From NCBI GenBank assembly GCA_033060915.1, contig CM065390.1:16761001-16825000 (forward strand): 64,000 nucleotides of DNA, in the 5' to 3' direction. Every line of letters starts with the position of its first letter. Position 1 is the first letter of the stretch. The notes beneath the pieces were generated by a model that was given only the letters and a program-made list of their open reading frames with translations, ran no database searches and was not told where the DNA came from. Origin of the DNA: Euryodendron excelsum. Taxonomy: Eukaryota > Streptophyta > Magnoliopsida > Ericales > Pentaphylacaceae. The position numbers were made by a program, and so were the translations under genes. Below, piece after piece: positions 1 through 14,400 of the stretch.

Positions 1-2442
1 TTTCGAACAACTAGTTCTTGTTTCAAACAAGGGCTAGGGTTCTGTGATTTTACGGAGCATTTTGGTTTTCTGAAACCTGATTAAGTTCTCTTAATCCTGA
101 AGTTTGGAACAACTAGTTCTTTTTGAATGAGAAATTTCAATGCTGTTTCATTTTATGTGTGTTGTTTTCGGGAGAGAGTCTGCTATTTGTCATTTTCAGC
201 ATGAAGATTGGATCTCAAGAGTTTCTTGGTTGAGGATTTGTGATGATGGAGTTTCTAATGATTTGAGTACTTCCAATTTGCAATACTAGCCAATCAGAAT
301 TTTTTTTTTCTTTTTTTTCTTTTTTTTTCAAATGGTTGTTAAATACCATTGTATAAAAAATTTTGCATTCGTTGAGGTGATATTTATGTATTTAATGGAA
401 CAGTTCAGCCCTATACCCATGTCCTTTCCTTCTGACTATAAAGATCCTAAACAGTGGGTTTAGACTTTAAAGCAAGAGATTTAAAAGCTGCATTTCTGCC
501 AGTTTATGAGGAAAAGTTGAAGTTCATGTTGCATAAAGTTTAGCCTAACTTGTTTTGTTTTAAGAAGAGTGGCAAGGTTGTTGGTAAATGAGAATTTGTT
601 GCCCTAATAAAGGGTATTGTTGGCCAAGTGTTATCAAGTTGTTCTTTCAACCTTGTTAAGGGATCAAGTCCTGTTGTTGTTCTTTCTTCCAAAAAAGAAA
701 GGAAGGTAGGGGTAAAAAAACCGTCATCAGCTAACATGGCATGATGTATCTGTATTGAAGAGAGGTATTTATCGCATGTGAAGACATAGAAACGAATAAA
801 AATCATATACTCTATGGTTTTCCAAGTCTAGATGTTCAAATCATTATGAAGAAATAGAGTCCTCCAGAGCTGTGGAACAAAGACCATTAGCCTAGAAGGA
901 AAGTCATCAATGCACCATTGTTTGAGTCAATTGTAACATCATGGTTGGCTACAACATGAGACACCTATTCCCAGATTGACCGATAAACCAACATCAATGA
1001 TCAAAATAAGGAGTAATTACCTTTTCTACTGGGGATGATTTAAGAGAGGATTGCATTTTCCGCTGATGTGGTGGAAAGAGTTAAAATCTGTGTCGTCGGG
1101 AGTATCAATTTAGTACTTTTTCTAGATGCTCACACTATAGTCAGCAGTTAATAGGTTGAGTGTTTCGTTTATACTTACATGTATATATTATATTCTAATT
1201 TTTGGATCACTAGTAGGGGTCCTATTTAGAAAAATAATGTAAAGGATGAAAAACTATTTCTTAATTTTCAGATTTTGAGTTATGAGATTTAGCAGTTAAA
1301 TAGATATTAGCAGAAGCCTTGTGACAATCTTCTGATTCCGATTCTGGCATCCGTCTGATAGCAATTTTAGTTACTAAATCAGATTATTTCCCAAATGGAT
1401 TATGAGGTCCCAGAACTTTTTGCATTTTGCAGTACATGGCTTTTGATTTTTGGCTTAATTTTTTTCTTTAAATATTCTCTCCTTCTTGTTAGTTCTGCCC
1501 AATTTGTATACAAAAATGTCTTTCTTGGTAAGAGCCGAACTACAATGTTTTTGTGGTAAGTAGCAAAAGCATGCTTATGTAAATGTGGCAAAATGGGCTG
1601 GTTGATGGAACTGGTCAGAGACACTCAGCTGTGTGGTGGTCTGAAGAAGTAAAAATACTCTCATGAAGAAAATCCACTATGGCATGATTTCATTGACCTT
1701 GATGTCATACATTTGTACTACTTAGGAGTATGGTGCTGGCAACAGGAGGCTTGCTTTTTGTTCAAATCATGACCTATAAAAGAAAAAAATTGTGGAAATG
1801 CTGGAAATCAATATTTCTATAAGATGTTTTCTGCAGGAACCCCTGCAAAGGTGTTGCTTTATTAGGAAATAGGTATAAGAATTTTAATGTTTTACTTTAT
1901 TCTTTTCCGACCCCAAATAGTTGGGAAGGGCTTAGTTGACATGAGTTGAGCTTATTTTTTTTGGCTGCTAGACATAGAGGCAGATGGACTTACTTACAAT
2001 TTCTTTTTTGTGAGAGGGGTTGAAGTTAAGTCTCGGTGGTTATCGATAAAGAGCAAAACAAGTAGTTGGTTCTTTAGGTTGTCATGTCCATCAGGAAATT
2101 AAGGAAGATAGAAAGGCAAGTTTAAACTATGGACTAATATAGAGCAGAAGTGGAAATAGAATCTTTCTATATAGTTGTGTGTGCCTTAATATTATTGTCC
2201 TTCGAGTTAAATAAATTCTTAATATTTTGTTTTGTTGCTTTAAATGTTGGTAACTAGTTTTCTTGCATACACATTAAACACTAAATGAATAAGCTTAATG
2301 AAGTTTGCTGGTATTATATAAATCAAAGCTGAATGGAGGAGTAGGAAAGTTTACTATTTCTTTTTGGTAATAATCAGTCGGAAAGGTATAATAACCAAAG
2401 TCTGGAATTGGAGAATGTGAATTTAAATTATGGCTGTTCTAG
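1..2442. other. Upstream region of the OTU gene, probably 5' UTR and leader intron
   Basis: No supported coding sequence is seen here. A pyrimidine stretch ending in AG at 2441-2442 could be the acceptor of a leader intron, so the non-coding first exon may lie in this stretch or to the left of the window. A 15-base direct repeat (GAACAACTAGTTCTT) occurs at about 5 and 107. The stretch at about 1905-1960 resembles the 3' part of plant Au-type SINEs. The promoter could not be placed. Confidence 0.4.
1905..1965 (+). repeat. Au-SINE-like 3' fragment
   Basis: The stretch reads like the 3' consensus of Au-type plant SINEs: a CCCCAAATAGTTGGGA core followed by AGGGCTTAGTTG and a T-rich end. No A or B box was found upstream and no target duplication is evident, so it is at best a truncated copy. 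Recognition is from memory of the family. Confidence 0.35.
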
Positions 2443-2474
2443 GTGCAGAGTCTTATTGGGGATAGTGCAAGCAG

Positions 2475-5400
2475 ATGATTATGTATGAGCAAGACCCTGA
2501 TGTTGTTCGATGGGGTCTTCATCTTCTTGATGTTTGCCGTATATCCACTCGAGGTTCTCCTGGTAGTACTATTCATTATGACAAGGATTTATCTCAAGTT
2601 GAGTGTGTCAAAGAAGGTTATTGTGAGACAAAGTGCAATGAAGTGGAGAATGATGAGATAATTGCACGTGCTTTTCAAGAAGAATTATCACGACTTGCAG
2701 CTGCAGAAGCATCTGGATCTTCACATGCTGGGGAAGAAAATTTGCAAGCATCCATCCTTGCTCAGGATTGGCGGGATCCTTCAAAGAGACACTGTAGTTT
2801 TGGTACTGGAAAAAAAACCAGCAGTTGCCCTTTGATTTATTTTCTAATTTGGTAGTTTTTCCGCTCTAATTTGTTATTGTTTTGATAATATCATAATGTG
2901 TGTAGAGCATGGGAATGGTCAGGGGGAGAGAGATGAAAGGGGAAAATCTGGTTCATGTTGTGGCATGGGAGAAAAGTCGCTTGGTCTTGAGGACCAGTCA
3001 TATTCACCAGAGATAGAAGATGAGTCTACTCTTGATGGTGAAGTAGGCAAGAGGTTGAATCAGATGGTTCCTGTTCCTGTAAGTGTAGCTACTTTGGAGA
3101 TATATACTTGCCTTAAAAATTGAATGGAAGATTCCTTTCAATTAAATTATTCTGACAGTCATTTGTTGCTCGCCTAGTAGTGTAACTTCAGCATGAGTTC
3201 CTTGATCAGTCACCCCTTCAAATGGTAGCTGATGATAATGATGCTTTTCCTGGGCTTCTTTCTAGTGAAGATAGAAAGCTGCTCAATTAGATCAATTAAC
3301 TGTGGGTGTATAAGATGCTTTAGGGATCTCATGCCATTATCCTCTTTTTATGTTTGCAGATTTGTGGTTGCTCTCTTGCATAAGATCAGTTTTACTTTAA
3401 TGACCTTGCATCTAAGATTACATTTCTTATCTGTTATATCCGACCTTTTATAAACAATTGTACTTTATACTTTTTCATAATTTCTGATAAAGGATCAGAT
3501 TTTTGGCTTTCTTGTTTGACTTGCCTTTGTTACCTCCTATAGCTTATGCTTTAATAATTTTTTTATGAGCAAGTATACTTTGTAGTCATATACTAAATTT
3601 AAAATAAAGCATTGCATTTCATGATGTCTTTTACAGTATGCATATTTTGGTTTTAGAGGAGAACTGTTGAAACATGTCCTAATTGTGCATTGGAATTTTT
3701 ATGTTTTAATGTGGCAATGTAATTTAGATTCTTTACCATCTCCAAAACCTTTTTTCTTTTTCTATTGAATGATCAATCAGAATGCATTCAAATGTATATG
3801 TGGATCTATGCATTGAACGTGCTCATGCTTACATGCACAATACACATACTTACTAATGTGTGAATATGCTCCCACTTTCTTGTGTAAATTCAGTTCTACT
3901 CACTATGTATTATTGGTGCATTGGTCATTTAATTTAGAACACTTACTGGAAAAAGGAGGGAAACACTTGCAGGAATATTTGTTTCTTCATTGCTTAAGAG
4001 ATTTTGACTGTTCTATAATATTAACTCTTTTTATTTTTGTTCTCTGCGTCCTATATTATTTTAATTGTGTTAATGGTTAATAAGAAACTCATCTAAAAGC
4101 TTAAACTATTGTGAGATGAGCCCAACAATGTTCATCAAGCTCTTACGCCCTCCCTCACATGCAAAGCCAGCTTATATGACAGGAGACCGAAAAATAGAAA
4201 GGGCAAAACAAATGTGTAGGGAGAGACTATTGGGCTCATTCCCTAATAGCTCATGTTTTTAGGAAAATTGGTGTTTTAACATAGTATTAGAAGAGGCAAA
4301 CGATCTTGTGTTTGAACCTAACACCACCTTGCTTCCTACCCAATTATTGTAATACTTGTACATGTTAGGTTTGCTTTATGGTGGAGAGCTTGGGCGCACT
4401 TGTTTTGGTGTTTAAATTACACTTTCCTCTAGCAACGTAAGCTTTTGGCACAATTGGTGTTCTAGCCAATTGAAAGAAAAGGAAAAGAAGAAAAAAGAGA
4501 AACAAGAACAAAATCTATTTACTCCAGTCGATAGCACTTCCCTTGCTTGAAACATATATATTTGTTGTCCTACAATCTCTTGCAAGGATGTCTTGTGCTT
4601 TTCCTTTCGGTAGTTTTTGCATGTTTAATAAATCCATCGTGTTCTTGGAATGACAATTATTTGGAAAGTATTCTAGGTCAAGCCAGTTCCATCCAATAGG
4701 CTTGTATATGTATGTTTGTATGTATGCTGTGAAAATTTCAGTACTGTTCATCCTAAGCGGCTATTTGTGTTATGTTTTCTGCTTTTAAGAGCACTCCTCT
4801 ACATTCTGTTAATGAGATTGCTTAGAAGACTGCATTTATTGCCTTTGTACAAATGTCTAGAGATAACACGTGTACAATACAGCATGTATATTACAATTTA
4901 ATGCACAAGACAGAGACAAATAAATGCAGAATTTTTATTGTTAATTAGTTGGCAGAAAAACCTTAAATAATGGCTAAAGAGGCCATTGCTCACTGCTGGT
5001 TTGTTAATCCTTTGTAATGAAACCTTGGGCTTCATTCCATAGGATTGGCTGCCCATGATTTTACTACTCCACCAAGTGGTGGTCCCTAATTTGGATTATA
5101 ATGATTCATTACAAATTAAAAAACTGGGAACCAAGGATACCTTTATTGTATCCTTGAAACATTGGACACTAAAATTATCTGTTGAAGTGCTTTATGTTTG
5201 TGTCTTTAATAATTTCATGTATAAATCTTTTGAACTTTCTTTCTAACTGGAACTGGCCTCATGGATGTATAAGATTGTGTCATGATGGGCAACTCATCTT
5301 ACTGTGAAGAACAGTGTTTGACAAGTTTCATAGTAAGGTACTTCCAACCAAGGACAAGATATGTTCATCTTATGTTAGACAATTAATTTTGTGATAGAGG

Positions 5401-8400
5401 ATTACACTATATCATACAGATTAATTAATTTATTTCCTTTTTATAAGCTTTCTTTTTTTCTTTTCTTGGTGCTGATTTATATTGCAACAAGTAAAGCTTG
5501 CTGTCTGTGTTAATAGACTATAGCTGGGAGTATCAAAACTGGGTTGGAAGTGACATTTCTATACTTGTTACTGGTTTTGTGCAGCATGTTCCTAAAATTA
5601 ATGGAGAAATACCGTCGTTTGATGAAGAAACATCAGATCATCAAAGGTTGCTTGACAGGTTTTGTGTCACAATCCTCTCTTTGTACTCTTCTATTTTAAT
5701 GTATATGGCTGTTGTGTTTGTTTTGTTATACTTTATTTTTTTGTTTGCTTTTCCTGAGGGAGTACCTACTTCTTTTGGACTTCTGTTTTGTAGATATTTT
5801 GGCTTACCTCCACAACACCACCACCCCACCACCACCCCCCCCCCCCCCCCCCCCCCTTCTTCATGCTCATCATTTCCTTTTTCAAGCCAGGGATTCCATC
5901 TTTTATCTCCAGCTTCAATATTCTATTGCATTAGAAATTATTTTGTCTTGGTTTATTTGTCTACTTTCAAACATACTTTATGGGGAAACTTCTAATTTTG
6001 AGCCAATCACCTGCCTGCATACACTGACTCTAGTTGCACTGTGCAGATGGTGCGTAGATCTTGAAATATTCTGGAACTTGTTAAAAATATATATTTTTTT
6101 CTTATCTAGAGAGGACAATTTCTTGTGATAAGTTGAAGTGTTAATGTGCGCTGATGAATAATATATCTTAATTCTAAATACAATTTAGCGTGCAAAACCA
6201 CTACCAGTTACCTAAACAATTCAGATTGGTACATGAAGCCACCACTATAAGGATACAGATATACGTTACATGTACTTGCTCTATCCAACTTTCTATAGTT
6301 GCTAGACTGCAATAAGCTGCACTACCATTTTCCTGTGTTGCTTGCAATCACTAGCCAGATATCCTTGCCAGACTGCCCTCCTCCCCCCCGTATCTCTGAT
6401 TTCCAGAAAGTTACAACTATCTAGCACTTTTATCACTTTTCTTTATTAAGTGGATGCCTTCCGTATCATTAATGACATGATAACGTAAATGAAGCTGGTG
6501 ATTGGGTTGGAAACCAATAGTTGACAATGAATTGATGATAAGCACCGCAGAAACAATAGTAATTCTAATTGGAGGTTGGTACTCTGGTGGTGATCGAATC
6601 ATGGCTGATTGCAACTTGATAGTTATTTCTGGTTGATATTGAGGTCGGAAAATGTCATATATTAGTCAGGATTAACTTCTCCAAAAACAAAATATATAGT
6701 AGTTAGGACTGGCGGTGATGGTGATCAAATTACATGGCAACTGGTGGTCAGACTTGCAGTATGTAGAAGGAAGAAATAAAGGTGGGATTTAGTGAGAGAA
6801 GAGGTTTATTGACTTTGCATTGCTGCTCATCTTTAGAAACTGGCTTCAGTTTTAAGTCTTTTTGTGGAGGCTTTTGTGTATTCCGTTTTTTAGTAAGGTG
6901 AATTCAAACTCTAATGGGTGCTGTCCTAGTCAGCCATGGCAAGTTCGAACTGACATCTTTGGGGTCTACCTTCGAAATCTGGTTTTCTAGTGCTCTAGCC
7001 TTTGGTGAGAAATCTAACTAAGCTAGAAATTTAGCTTCGATGATGGAGGATATGACTCCATATAAAGCTGGCTAAATATGGAAAATTCATGACAGTGACT
7101 CCAGGTGGTTGGGACTTGGGATAATAGTTTTGTTAAATTGAAGTGAGTTGACGAGGCCTTATCTAAGCTTCCTGCCTTGGGATGACTCAAGAAGTTAATG
7201 ATGGTGATTCTCAAGAAGTTAGGATGATGATTGGTCTACCCATGACTCAAGAAGTTAGTGATGATGGTTGGTCTACCCATGTTAATTTGGGCTGAAGCTG
7301 GAAGTTTTAGTTCTTGGACGCATATTGATTTGTATTCTATGAGATAGTCAATCTTCTTTCTTCTTTGTAAGTTACTCTTTGAAGCAAAATCCACCAATGG
7401 TGATGGCTGTCACAATGAGAACTTTCAGAGTGCACCTATGTTTTCCATGACCTTTTATTGATATTTTTTCCCTTTGATTGTTTGGGTGGCAAGGTTGGTG
7501 TGGTTTTGGGCATTTATTTGGCCTTTCCTCTCTTTTGTGAGGCTTTGCCTTTTTCGTTCTTGAAGAAAGCTTGTGCTGTCCTTCCATTGGGCACCTCTCT
7601 TAATATTATTGTTGGTTGTAGGGGAACAAGAAAAGGTAAACTTGTTTATGTGTTGGGCATTCAGACATTTGCATGTGTCTTTACAAATGATATCTGAAAA
7701 AGCACTGCATATCCAATTCTTTTCATCTCGTTGCATTTCTTCCTTGGTGACCTAAATCTTTTTACTTTCCCTTCACTTTTTATTTAATGCACATCAAATT
7801 GGTTCTTGTCAGTATTTTTAATACCAGAAATATTTTGCCGTTTCTCAGATTGCGCTTGTATGACTTGGTTGAGCTAAAGATTCAAGGAGATGGTAACTGC
7901 CAAGTTAGTTCTTATCCTTCTTAATAATCTATTCATTTTTTTGCTTTCTGGTTGGATTCTTTTTCGTGGAAGCATAAATTATTGTGCTCAATAAACTCTA
8001 TAATTGCGCCTTATTGACTTGAGATAGGAAATGTTGTCTAAATATAGCTGTAACTGGAATGTATGATATTAAGTTTTGTGGACTATGGTAGCTTGTATTG
8101 TAATATTATTTTACGTATGCTGCATGACATATGTCCTATTAATTGCATTACAACGGCCTGAAAGAAGAATCATTAATCATTAGCATTTCTTAGTATGTTG
8201 GAATCTATTACTCACCTGATTTGTATTCCATCGGGTTGAATAGCATAGAGAGGTCTTTGAAGTCCGAGTATGATGTAGGACAACTTTAGAAAACTTGGAC
8301 TAAGGCTGCCTACGATTGGATTTGTGGTGGATTTTGAATATGGAAAGTTGTTAGGTTAAGGATTCCAAATGGTAGAAGAAAGCTTTTAAAGTTTCTAGAT

Positions 8401-11400
8401 AGAAAATGATAGTTTGAGCTTGATTTTCTAAAAGTTGTAGGCTCTAGGATTTTCAGAAGTAGTGTGCTGGAAGTGCCCAGATTCTGAAGGTTTCAAGGGT
8501 TTGAGGTTGGATTTAAAGGGCAAAAGGAGGGTTAAAAAGCTGAGTATGGTTTGGGTTGGCTTAGGTAGGGTTTTGTGGCTGAAATTATGGTGGTGAGTAG
8601 TAGCCTGTGAATAGTAAGTTTGCAGAAGAGAAGAAGAATTTAGAGTTCCGACCTAGAATTCCTTAGGAATTATGCTTCTAGGTAAGGCTGCATAGAGCAT
8701 TAGACAAAACTTTACAAGCTTGTTTCAAGTCCAAGTTCTCAAAATCTCAACTCCCAGTGAATAGCAAGATTACATTAGTGCTTATAGGCTGGGGGACTAC
8801 AACCAAGGATCAAAATTTCGTTTAGATAAGTCGTTTTGGTTGGCTAGGAAATGGAAACGTTTGGGAAACATTTGGGAATGTTTCAAGTTGTTTCAGAAAC
8901 ATTTCAAAAGTAATCAACATTATCTTTTGTAGTTTTCTCGATAAAAATTGTACAACATTTATGAATAGTTATAAATTCTTGTTGATACAACTTATTATTT
9001 TGGTGTATAGCGTTGTGTTTTGGTGTATTTTTCTGTGTTATAGTGTGTTTTGATGAAAACAATAGAATTTGATTATTTCACTGATGTGTCGTTTCATACG
9101 TTTTGGTCGTTTCGATGGAAACAAATGGATTGTTCCTTGACTATAGCTCACAATTATGAAACTAAGAAATTTTGACCAACTAGAATATTCTAAGCTGAAT
9201 AAAACCACAAGTGATGACATGATAATATGAACTTGATCCATAAGATGACCCATGGGTGATCCTCACAAGTTACAGCCCACATCCAATCAAAATTAAAAAT
9301 TACCAAAATAGCTCTGTCTAATAAAACACAATAAAATTTTCGAGTAGTATTTTAACCTATAAAATCATAAAATTAAGACAAATTTAACATAGCCATGATG
9401 ACATCATGTCCAAGGCATGCTCTATTGTCTATTCAAAATTTTAGATTTTCCTCAATTTCGTCTTCTTTCCATGCTTTGCAGAAGAACATCCTTTGGATTG
9501 CATTGGGTTTGTTAGTTGATTTGGGGGCTACCTTATTTTGTCAGAACGGCCTTTGATTAAGACAACAGTAAAAGTCGGACAACCTAATTACCTTTTTGGA
9601 GAATATGCTTTGATAACACAGTCCTACTGTTGCTGTAAAAAAATACTTTGAAAAAATTATGTGGATAAATTTTTTTTCCTACTAAATCAATTGGCAAGTA
9701 TGGAGGTCGAAAGCTATGGTTGAAGTAGCCTTTTTTGCCTGGATTGGCACCCTTAGTGAATTTAACTATTTATAACCTGAGGAAGAGGTGGAAATCATTC
9801 TAAATTGGTGTTGCATGTGCAAGAAAGCGAGGGAGAGCGTAGATCATCTTTTACTTCATTGCTCCATTACTGGAGAAGTTTGGAGTTAATTGGGTGATGC
9901 CAAGGTCTGTCAAGGACTTATTTGCGGCTTAGAATAGGGGATGCCCCAGGGGTGGAGCTCTAAGGCAAGGAAGATGCTCCCTCATTGCTTAATGTGGTGT
10001 CTTTGGAGAGAGAGGAACAACAGGTCTTCTAAAGGATAGAGGAACTCTGTCCTAAGGCTATGGTTTAATGGGGTGGGGCTAGCCACCTTATATTTTTGGT
10101 TGAAGGAAGATTTTCCTTCTTGTACACTCTTTTGTAGAGATTTTGGGGGATATGTATATCCCGGTTTATATAGGTATTTTTTTTAAAATCCCAGTTGATA
10201 TATAGGTATTTTTTTTTGGATGGTATAGGTCACTCTTTTTGTTGCCTCAATGTATACTTTGTGAGTACAAGTTGCACTCCTGTTTGATTGGCCAAAGAAA
10301 AAAGGAATGTTTACTAATTTAGACTAGGGGTCATCCATAAGCAATGTTGACGAAGAATTCAACTACAAATATATTACTGCTGAGCTATAAAGTTTACTAA
10401 TTAAGACTTGAGAGAAATCCATAAGCAATGGAGACAAACAAGGGAAAAGGCTTCACTGTCTATAAGCTAAACACTGGCTAAGCCAACTAACATCTCAAAC
10501 ATAAAGGTCTAGCCAGACTTGAACTTTAGGGAGTCGTGCTCTTTTTGCCTTGAAGCTTATTATATAAACAACAGGGGAAATGAAGGTGATATAGTGCAAA
10601 ATGGGCAAGGGAGGAGAATGATGGAGTTAGTTAGTTCCTCTATGATGCAGTGCAGTATGGAGTATTTGGGATCAAGGGAGAAGCAACAGAGTTTGCCGAG
10701 AATGCTTTGAGCCACCCACAACCAGAAGAGAGAGGGCACATGAAGATGATAAAGGAGGAGCAGAGAAAAGAAATGTAAAAGGAAAAATGGGAGTAGAGGT
10801 ACTTGAGGGGGGGAGGCTGGCACCATAGGTATTTTTCAATTGTTCCAAAATCTGACACTCATGTATTACATTTAGTTGTAAAATGAAGCTAAAATCCTAA
10901 CCTCTGAGTTCTTGTTCTTATGCATTGAAAATCCATTAGTGTGGGTGAACACCTCCCACATCAGGACGTTATAAGTACACTTACTGAAATCGATTTACAA
11001 TTTTTACTAGACTGGATTAAAGAAAATAAAGCTAAATGCATCCTAATATTCTAAGCCATAGTAGTATTACTTCGGGATGATTTTTTTTTTTAACTATTTT
11101 TTGTTCCCTTGTCAATTATGAAATGGGTACTAAACATAGGGCCAGTTTCATCAAATGGAACGTTTAGTATTGAAAATTTCTTAGGGCTAAAAATTTTGCT
11201 TAGTGGAAGCTAATTTAAATTTTAGTTTTATGGGAAAACTTTATTCTCAGAGCATCAACGATAAGTCAGGTTTCGGCCTAGAATAAGTGCCTTTCTAAAT
11301 GGATTTTTAGTCTTAAGTAGTAGCTGATTTTACTGGAAGTTGCACCATGCAATCATGCCACTTATTGTTCTTAGATGCTTGATTTGTGTCTTAGATTAAA

Positions 11401-14400
11401 AATCTGCTGCCCTGTCTCTTCCCTTTTAAAGAATGCAAGAGTTTATAGTTAACCGTTAGTGGTAGATTTAGTTGATATAGGCGATGTTAGAAAACCCCAG
11501 TTATAATTTTATTGGTCTTCTCTGTTATGATCTCACTACTTTCTTATTTTCCAGTTCCGTGCTTTGTCCGATCAAATATATCGTACCACTGAGCACCACA
11601 AATTTGTAAGGCAAGCAGTTGTTGATCAGGTTGGTATATTTTTTATATTCATAAGGTTAGCATAATTTTTTATCGTGAATTTGTTCTCTTGTTGCCATTG
11701 TGTTCCATTGGACCTAAAGTTTCTATTTTTTTTCCTTCTATTGCAATGCGTCAATGTCATCAGCTCAAATCACAGCCGGATATATATGGAGGTTATGTTC
11801 CAATGGCTTATAATGACTATTTGAAGCATATAAGCAAGTATGGCAGCATTCTTCACTTGAACTTTATGGCATCTATGATTTTTAAAAACTCGGTCATGCT
11901 GAATAAATTTTGATTAATACCAATGATTATAGGACTGGTGAGTGGGGTGATCATGTCACATTGCAGGCTGCTGCAGATGCGGTATTAGAAACTCTCTCAC
12001 TCTCACGTGCATCAGAACATTATCTCTCCATTTAGTGCATGATATCATATGAAGAGTGCTATGTAATACTTATTCGCTCCATGACTAATCCTTGGTTATA
12101 ATTTTATTGCAGTATGGTGTCAAGATATTTATCATAACATCATTTAAGGATACTTGTTGCATTGAGATTCTTCCACACACTCAGAAATCGAAAAGAAGTA
12201 AGTGATAAGTCATATTTTTTTATGCGAAGTGATAAGAAGTAAGTGAAAATGATGCACAATTGATATCTCCAATAGTTGTTCTATGCGAAGTAATATCATA
12301 TGATAGTGATAAAAGCAGGATCACTGTGATGTCATCCTACATTGTCTGGATCAACACACACCCCCATAAACACAGACAAAACACAAAAGGGGGAAAACAC
12401 ATAGAAGACCTAACCATGGAAACTTGGGAGAGTAAAGCTCCACAAGTTTATATGGTCTGACCACCCATGTTAATCAACATTGAAGTTCTTAAAAAAACAA
12501 AAATCTGTTGAGAATACAGTATCCATTTTAAGATCCTAATTGGTTGGATCAGCAGAGACAAAACGAAGAAAATGCAGAACCAACCCTTAAATTGGGAACT
12601 TCAGCTGATGCTTAATAATAAAGATGTTCTTATGTTCTAACAAAATTTCAGGACCCTGTTTGTGTGGATTCGATATATGTTGTACAACAGAATGAGTGGA
12701 TTGTTTGGAATTGGTGTATTGAGTTTTAAAGCATTGACTAGATTTATTTACAAATTATGTTTTCACTTTATGCCCTTTTTCTTCTTGTTGTCATTTGGTG
12801 TGTTTTCTTTTTGGCTTCATTCATTGGCATAACATTTGAATGAAAATCCAGCCATACGTCAAGTTTATCTGTTGTATGTTTGCACATTAAAGGTCTAACT
12901 TTTCCCTTTCAGTTGCGACATCTCTTATATTATTCAACTATGGTTTTAGCTTTGAACCCTTTATGTTCATACTTTTTGGTAATTGCAACAAACTTTTATT
13001 AGTTCATGAGATTTGTTTTTCCTTTTCCAGAAGATGCTTATGTTGAATGATTGCTTTTTATGCTGTGGGTGCATATGGCTGAATTTGCAAAATTTGCACA
13101 TTTACCATTTACCTAAATTTTTTGTTTAGTGAAGCATTATTAATGGTAAAACCATAGGCTAAGATTTGAAGGTTTATAGCAATACCTCATTTTTTTTAAG
13201 TTTAATTTTTTTATATTGGGTTTAGGTTAAATTGGGAGGAGTTATACAGGAAGAAGTTTCTGTTACCATAACTTCAAGGGTTTTAAGTAGTGGGTAATCT
13301 GGTTTCTGGCTTGTAAAGTAAAAAATTGGGTTGATGAGGTCAAAAGTTGCAAGCACAAATCATATAAGAAAGGACATTACCGTTAATCGAGAGCACTAGC
13401 AGGGTTGAGACTGGATATGGACCCAACATTTGGCATTATTTGCACAATGTAGTTGCTCTTAAACTCATACCTGTGTTCTCATGCTTGGCAGTCCAAGCTT
13501 TCACCATATTAGTATAATATATATAAATGATACCAATGCTGAAGCCAAAGAGGAGCTAAACCGTACTCTTCTCATGGAAGAGACCTTTTGACATCAGAAA
13601 TCTGGAACCTTTCACATACATGAAGGAAATCTCCTAGAAGTCTCATATGTAAGTTGTTAAAGAGGTTTATCCTATTTTCAAGCTTGCGATCTTTCCAAGG
13701 ATGCAAGGCTTTGTCAAAGAAGATTATGCTAGAGTCACAGACTCCGATAACTAATGAAGTTTCAAGACGGGATTTCATTGGAATTGGGCTGTGTCCAAAA
13801 CAGCTTTAAAATTACATCTCTGTCCTAGGATATGTGTTTGGCCATGTCAGCAAAGTTGACTTTTGTATGACCATTTCTCCAAATAGAATCAGGTGCAAGT
13901 CAGTTATTCCAACTAGTGTAAATAAAAAAAAAATTGTGGAATTACACATTGAGGAAAATATCACAGCATAAAAGATTTGCTAATACAACTGCAATAGGAA
14001 TACATTGTGCATTGTGACCATCTGGGCCCAAGTGAAACCTACCTGGTCCTGTATAGCTTGACCAACAATCTCAGGAAGTATACGGCAGAGTAGTGGTGCG
14101 AACATTATACTGCTATTGATAGACCTTTTCTGAACTTATCTATCCCTTCACTTCGACCATTTTGTACCGCTTGCATGGTTTGATCTTGAATTGTCTTTCA
14201 TGTTCAGATTGTTTTATGTTATTATTATCTCGAGAATTTCCAGTCTATTCTGAATTGTATAAAACTTTCCAGTCTATTCCAACATTTATTTCGTATTTTT
14301 TTATTATCAATAAGGAAAATTAGTTACCCTTTACCAACCTTAAGAGGAATAAATAAAAGTCTTCTTTTGCTATTCCTTTGTTATGTTTTTTTATCATTAT

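Larger units (their letters stand above)
5659..7848 (+). other. OTU intron 3 (2.2 kb)
   Basis: GT-AG intron that splits the Arg192 codon. It carries a 22-nt poly-C run at 5835-5856 and a degenerate tandem repeat near 7.18-7.28 kb. No gene is seen. Confidence 0.8.
7904..11554 (+). other. OTU intron 4 (3.65 kb)
   Basis: GT-AG intron directly after the catalytic-Cys exon. It contains one copy of an inverted dispersed repeat (about 8.8-9.13 kb) and an L1-type LINE remnant (about 9.78-10.16 kb). The rest is AT-rich with no recognised feature. Confidence 0.8.

Noticed and set aside
5498..6128. Two overlapping plus-strand open frames with a proline run
   Set aside because: They span OTU exon 3, its intron and a poly-C microsatellite. 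The proline run is the poly-C tract, and only 5585-5658 is coding.
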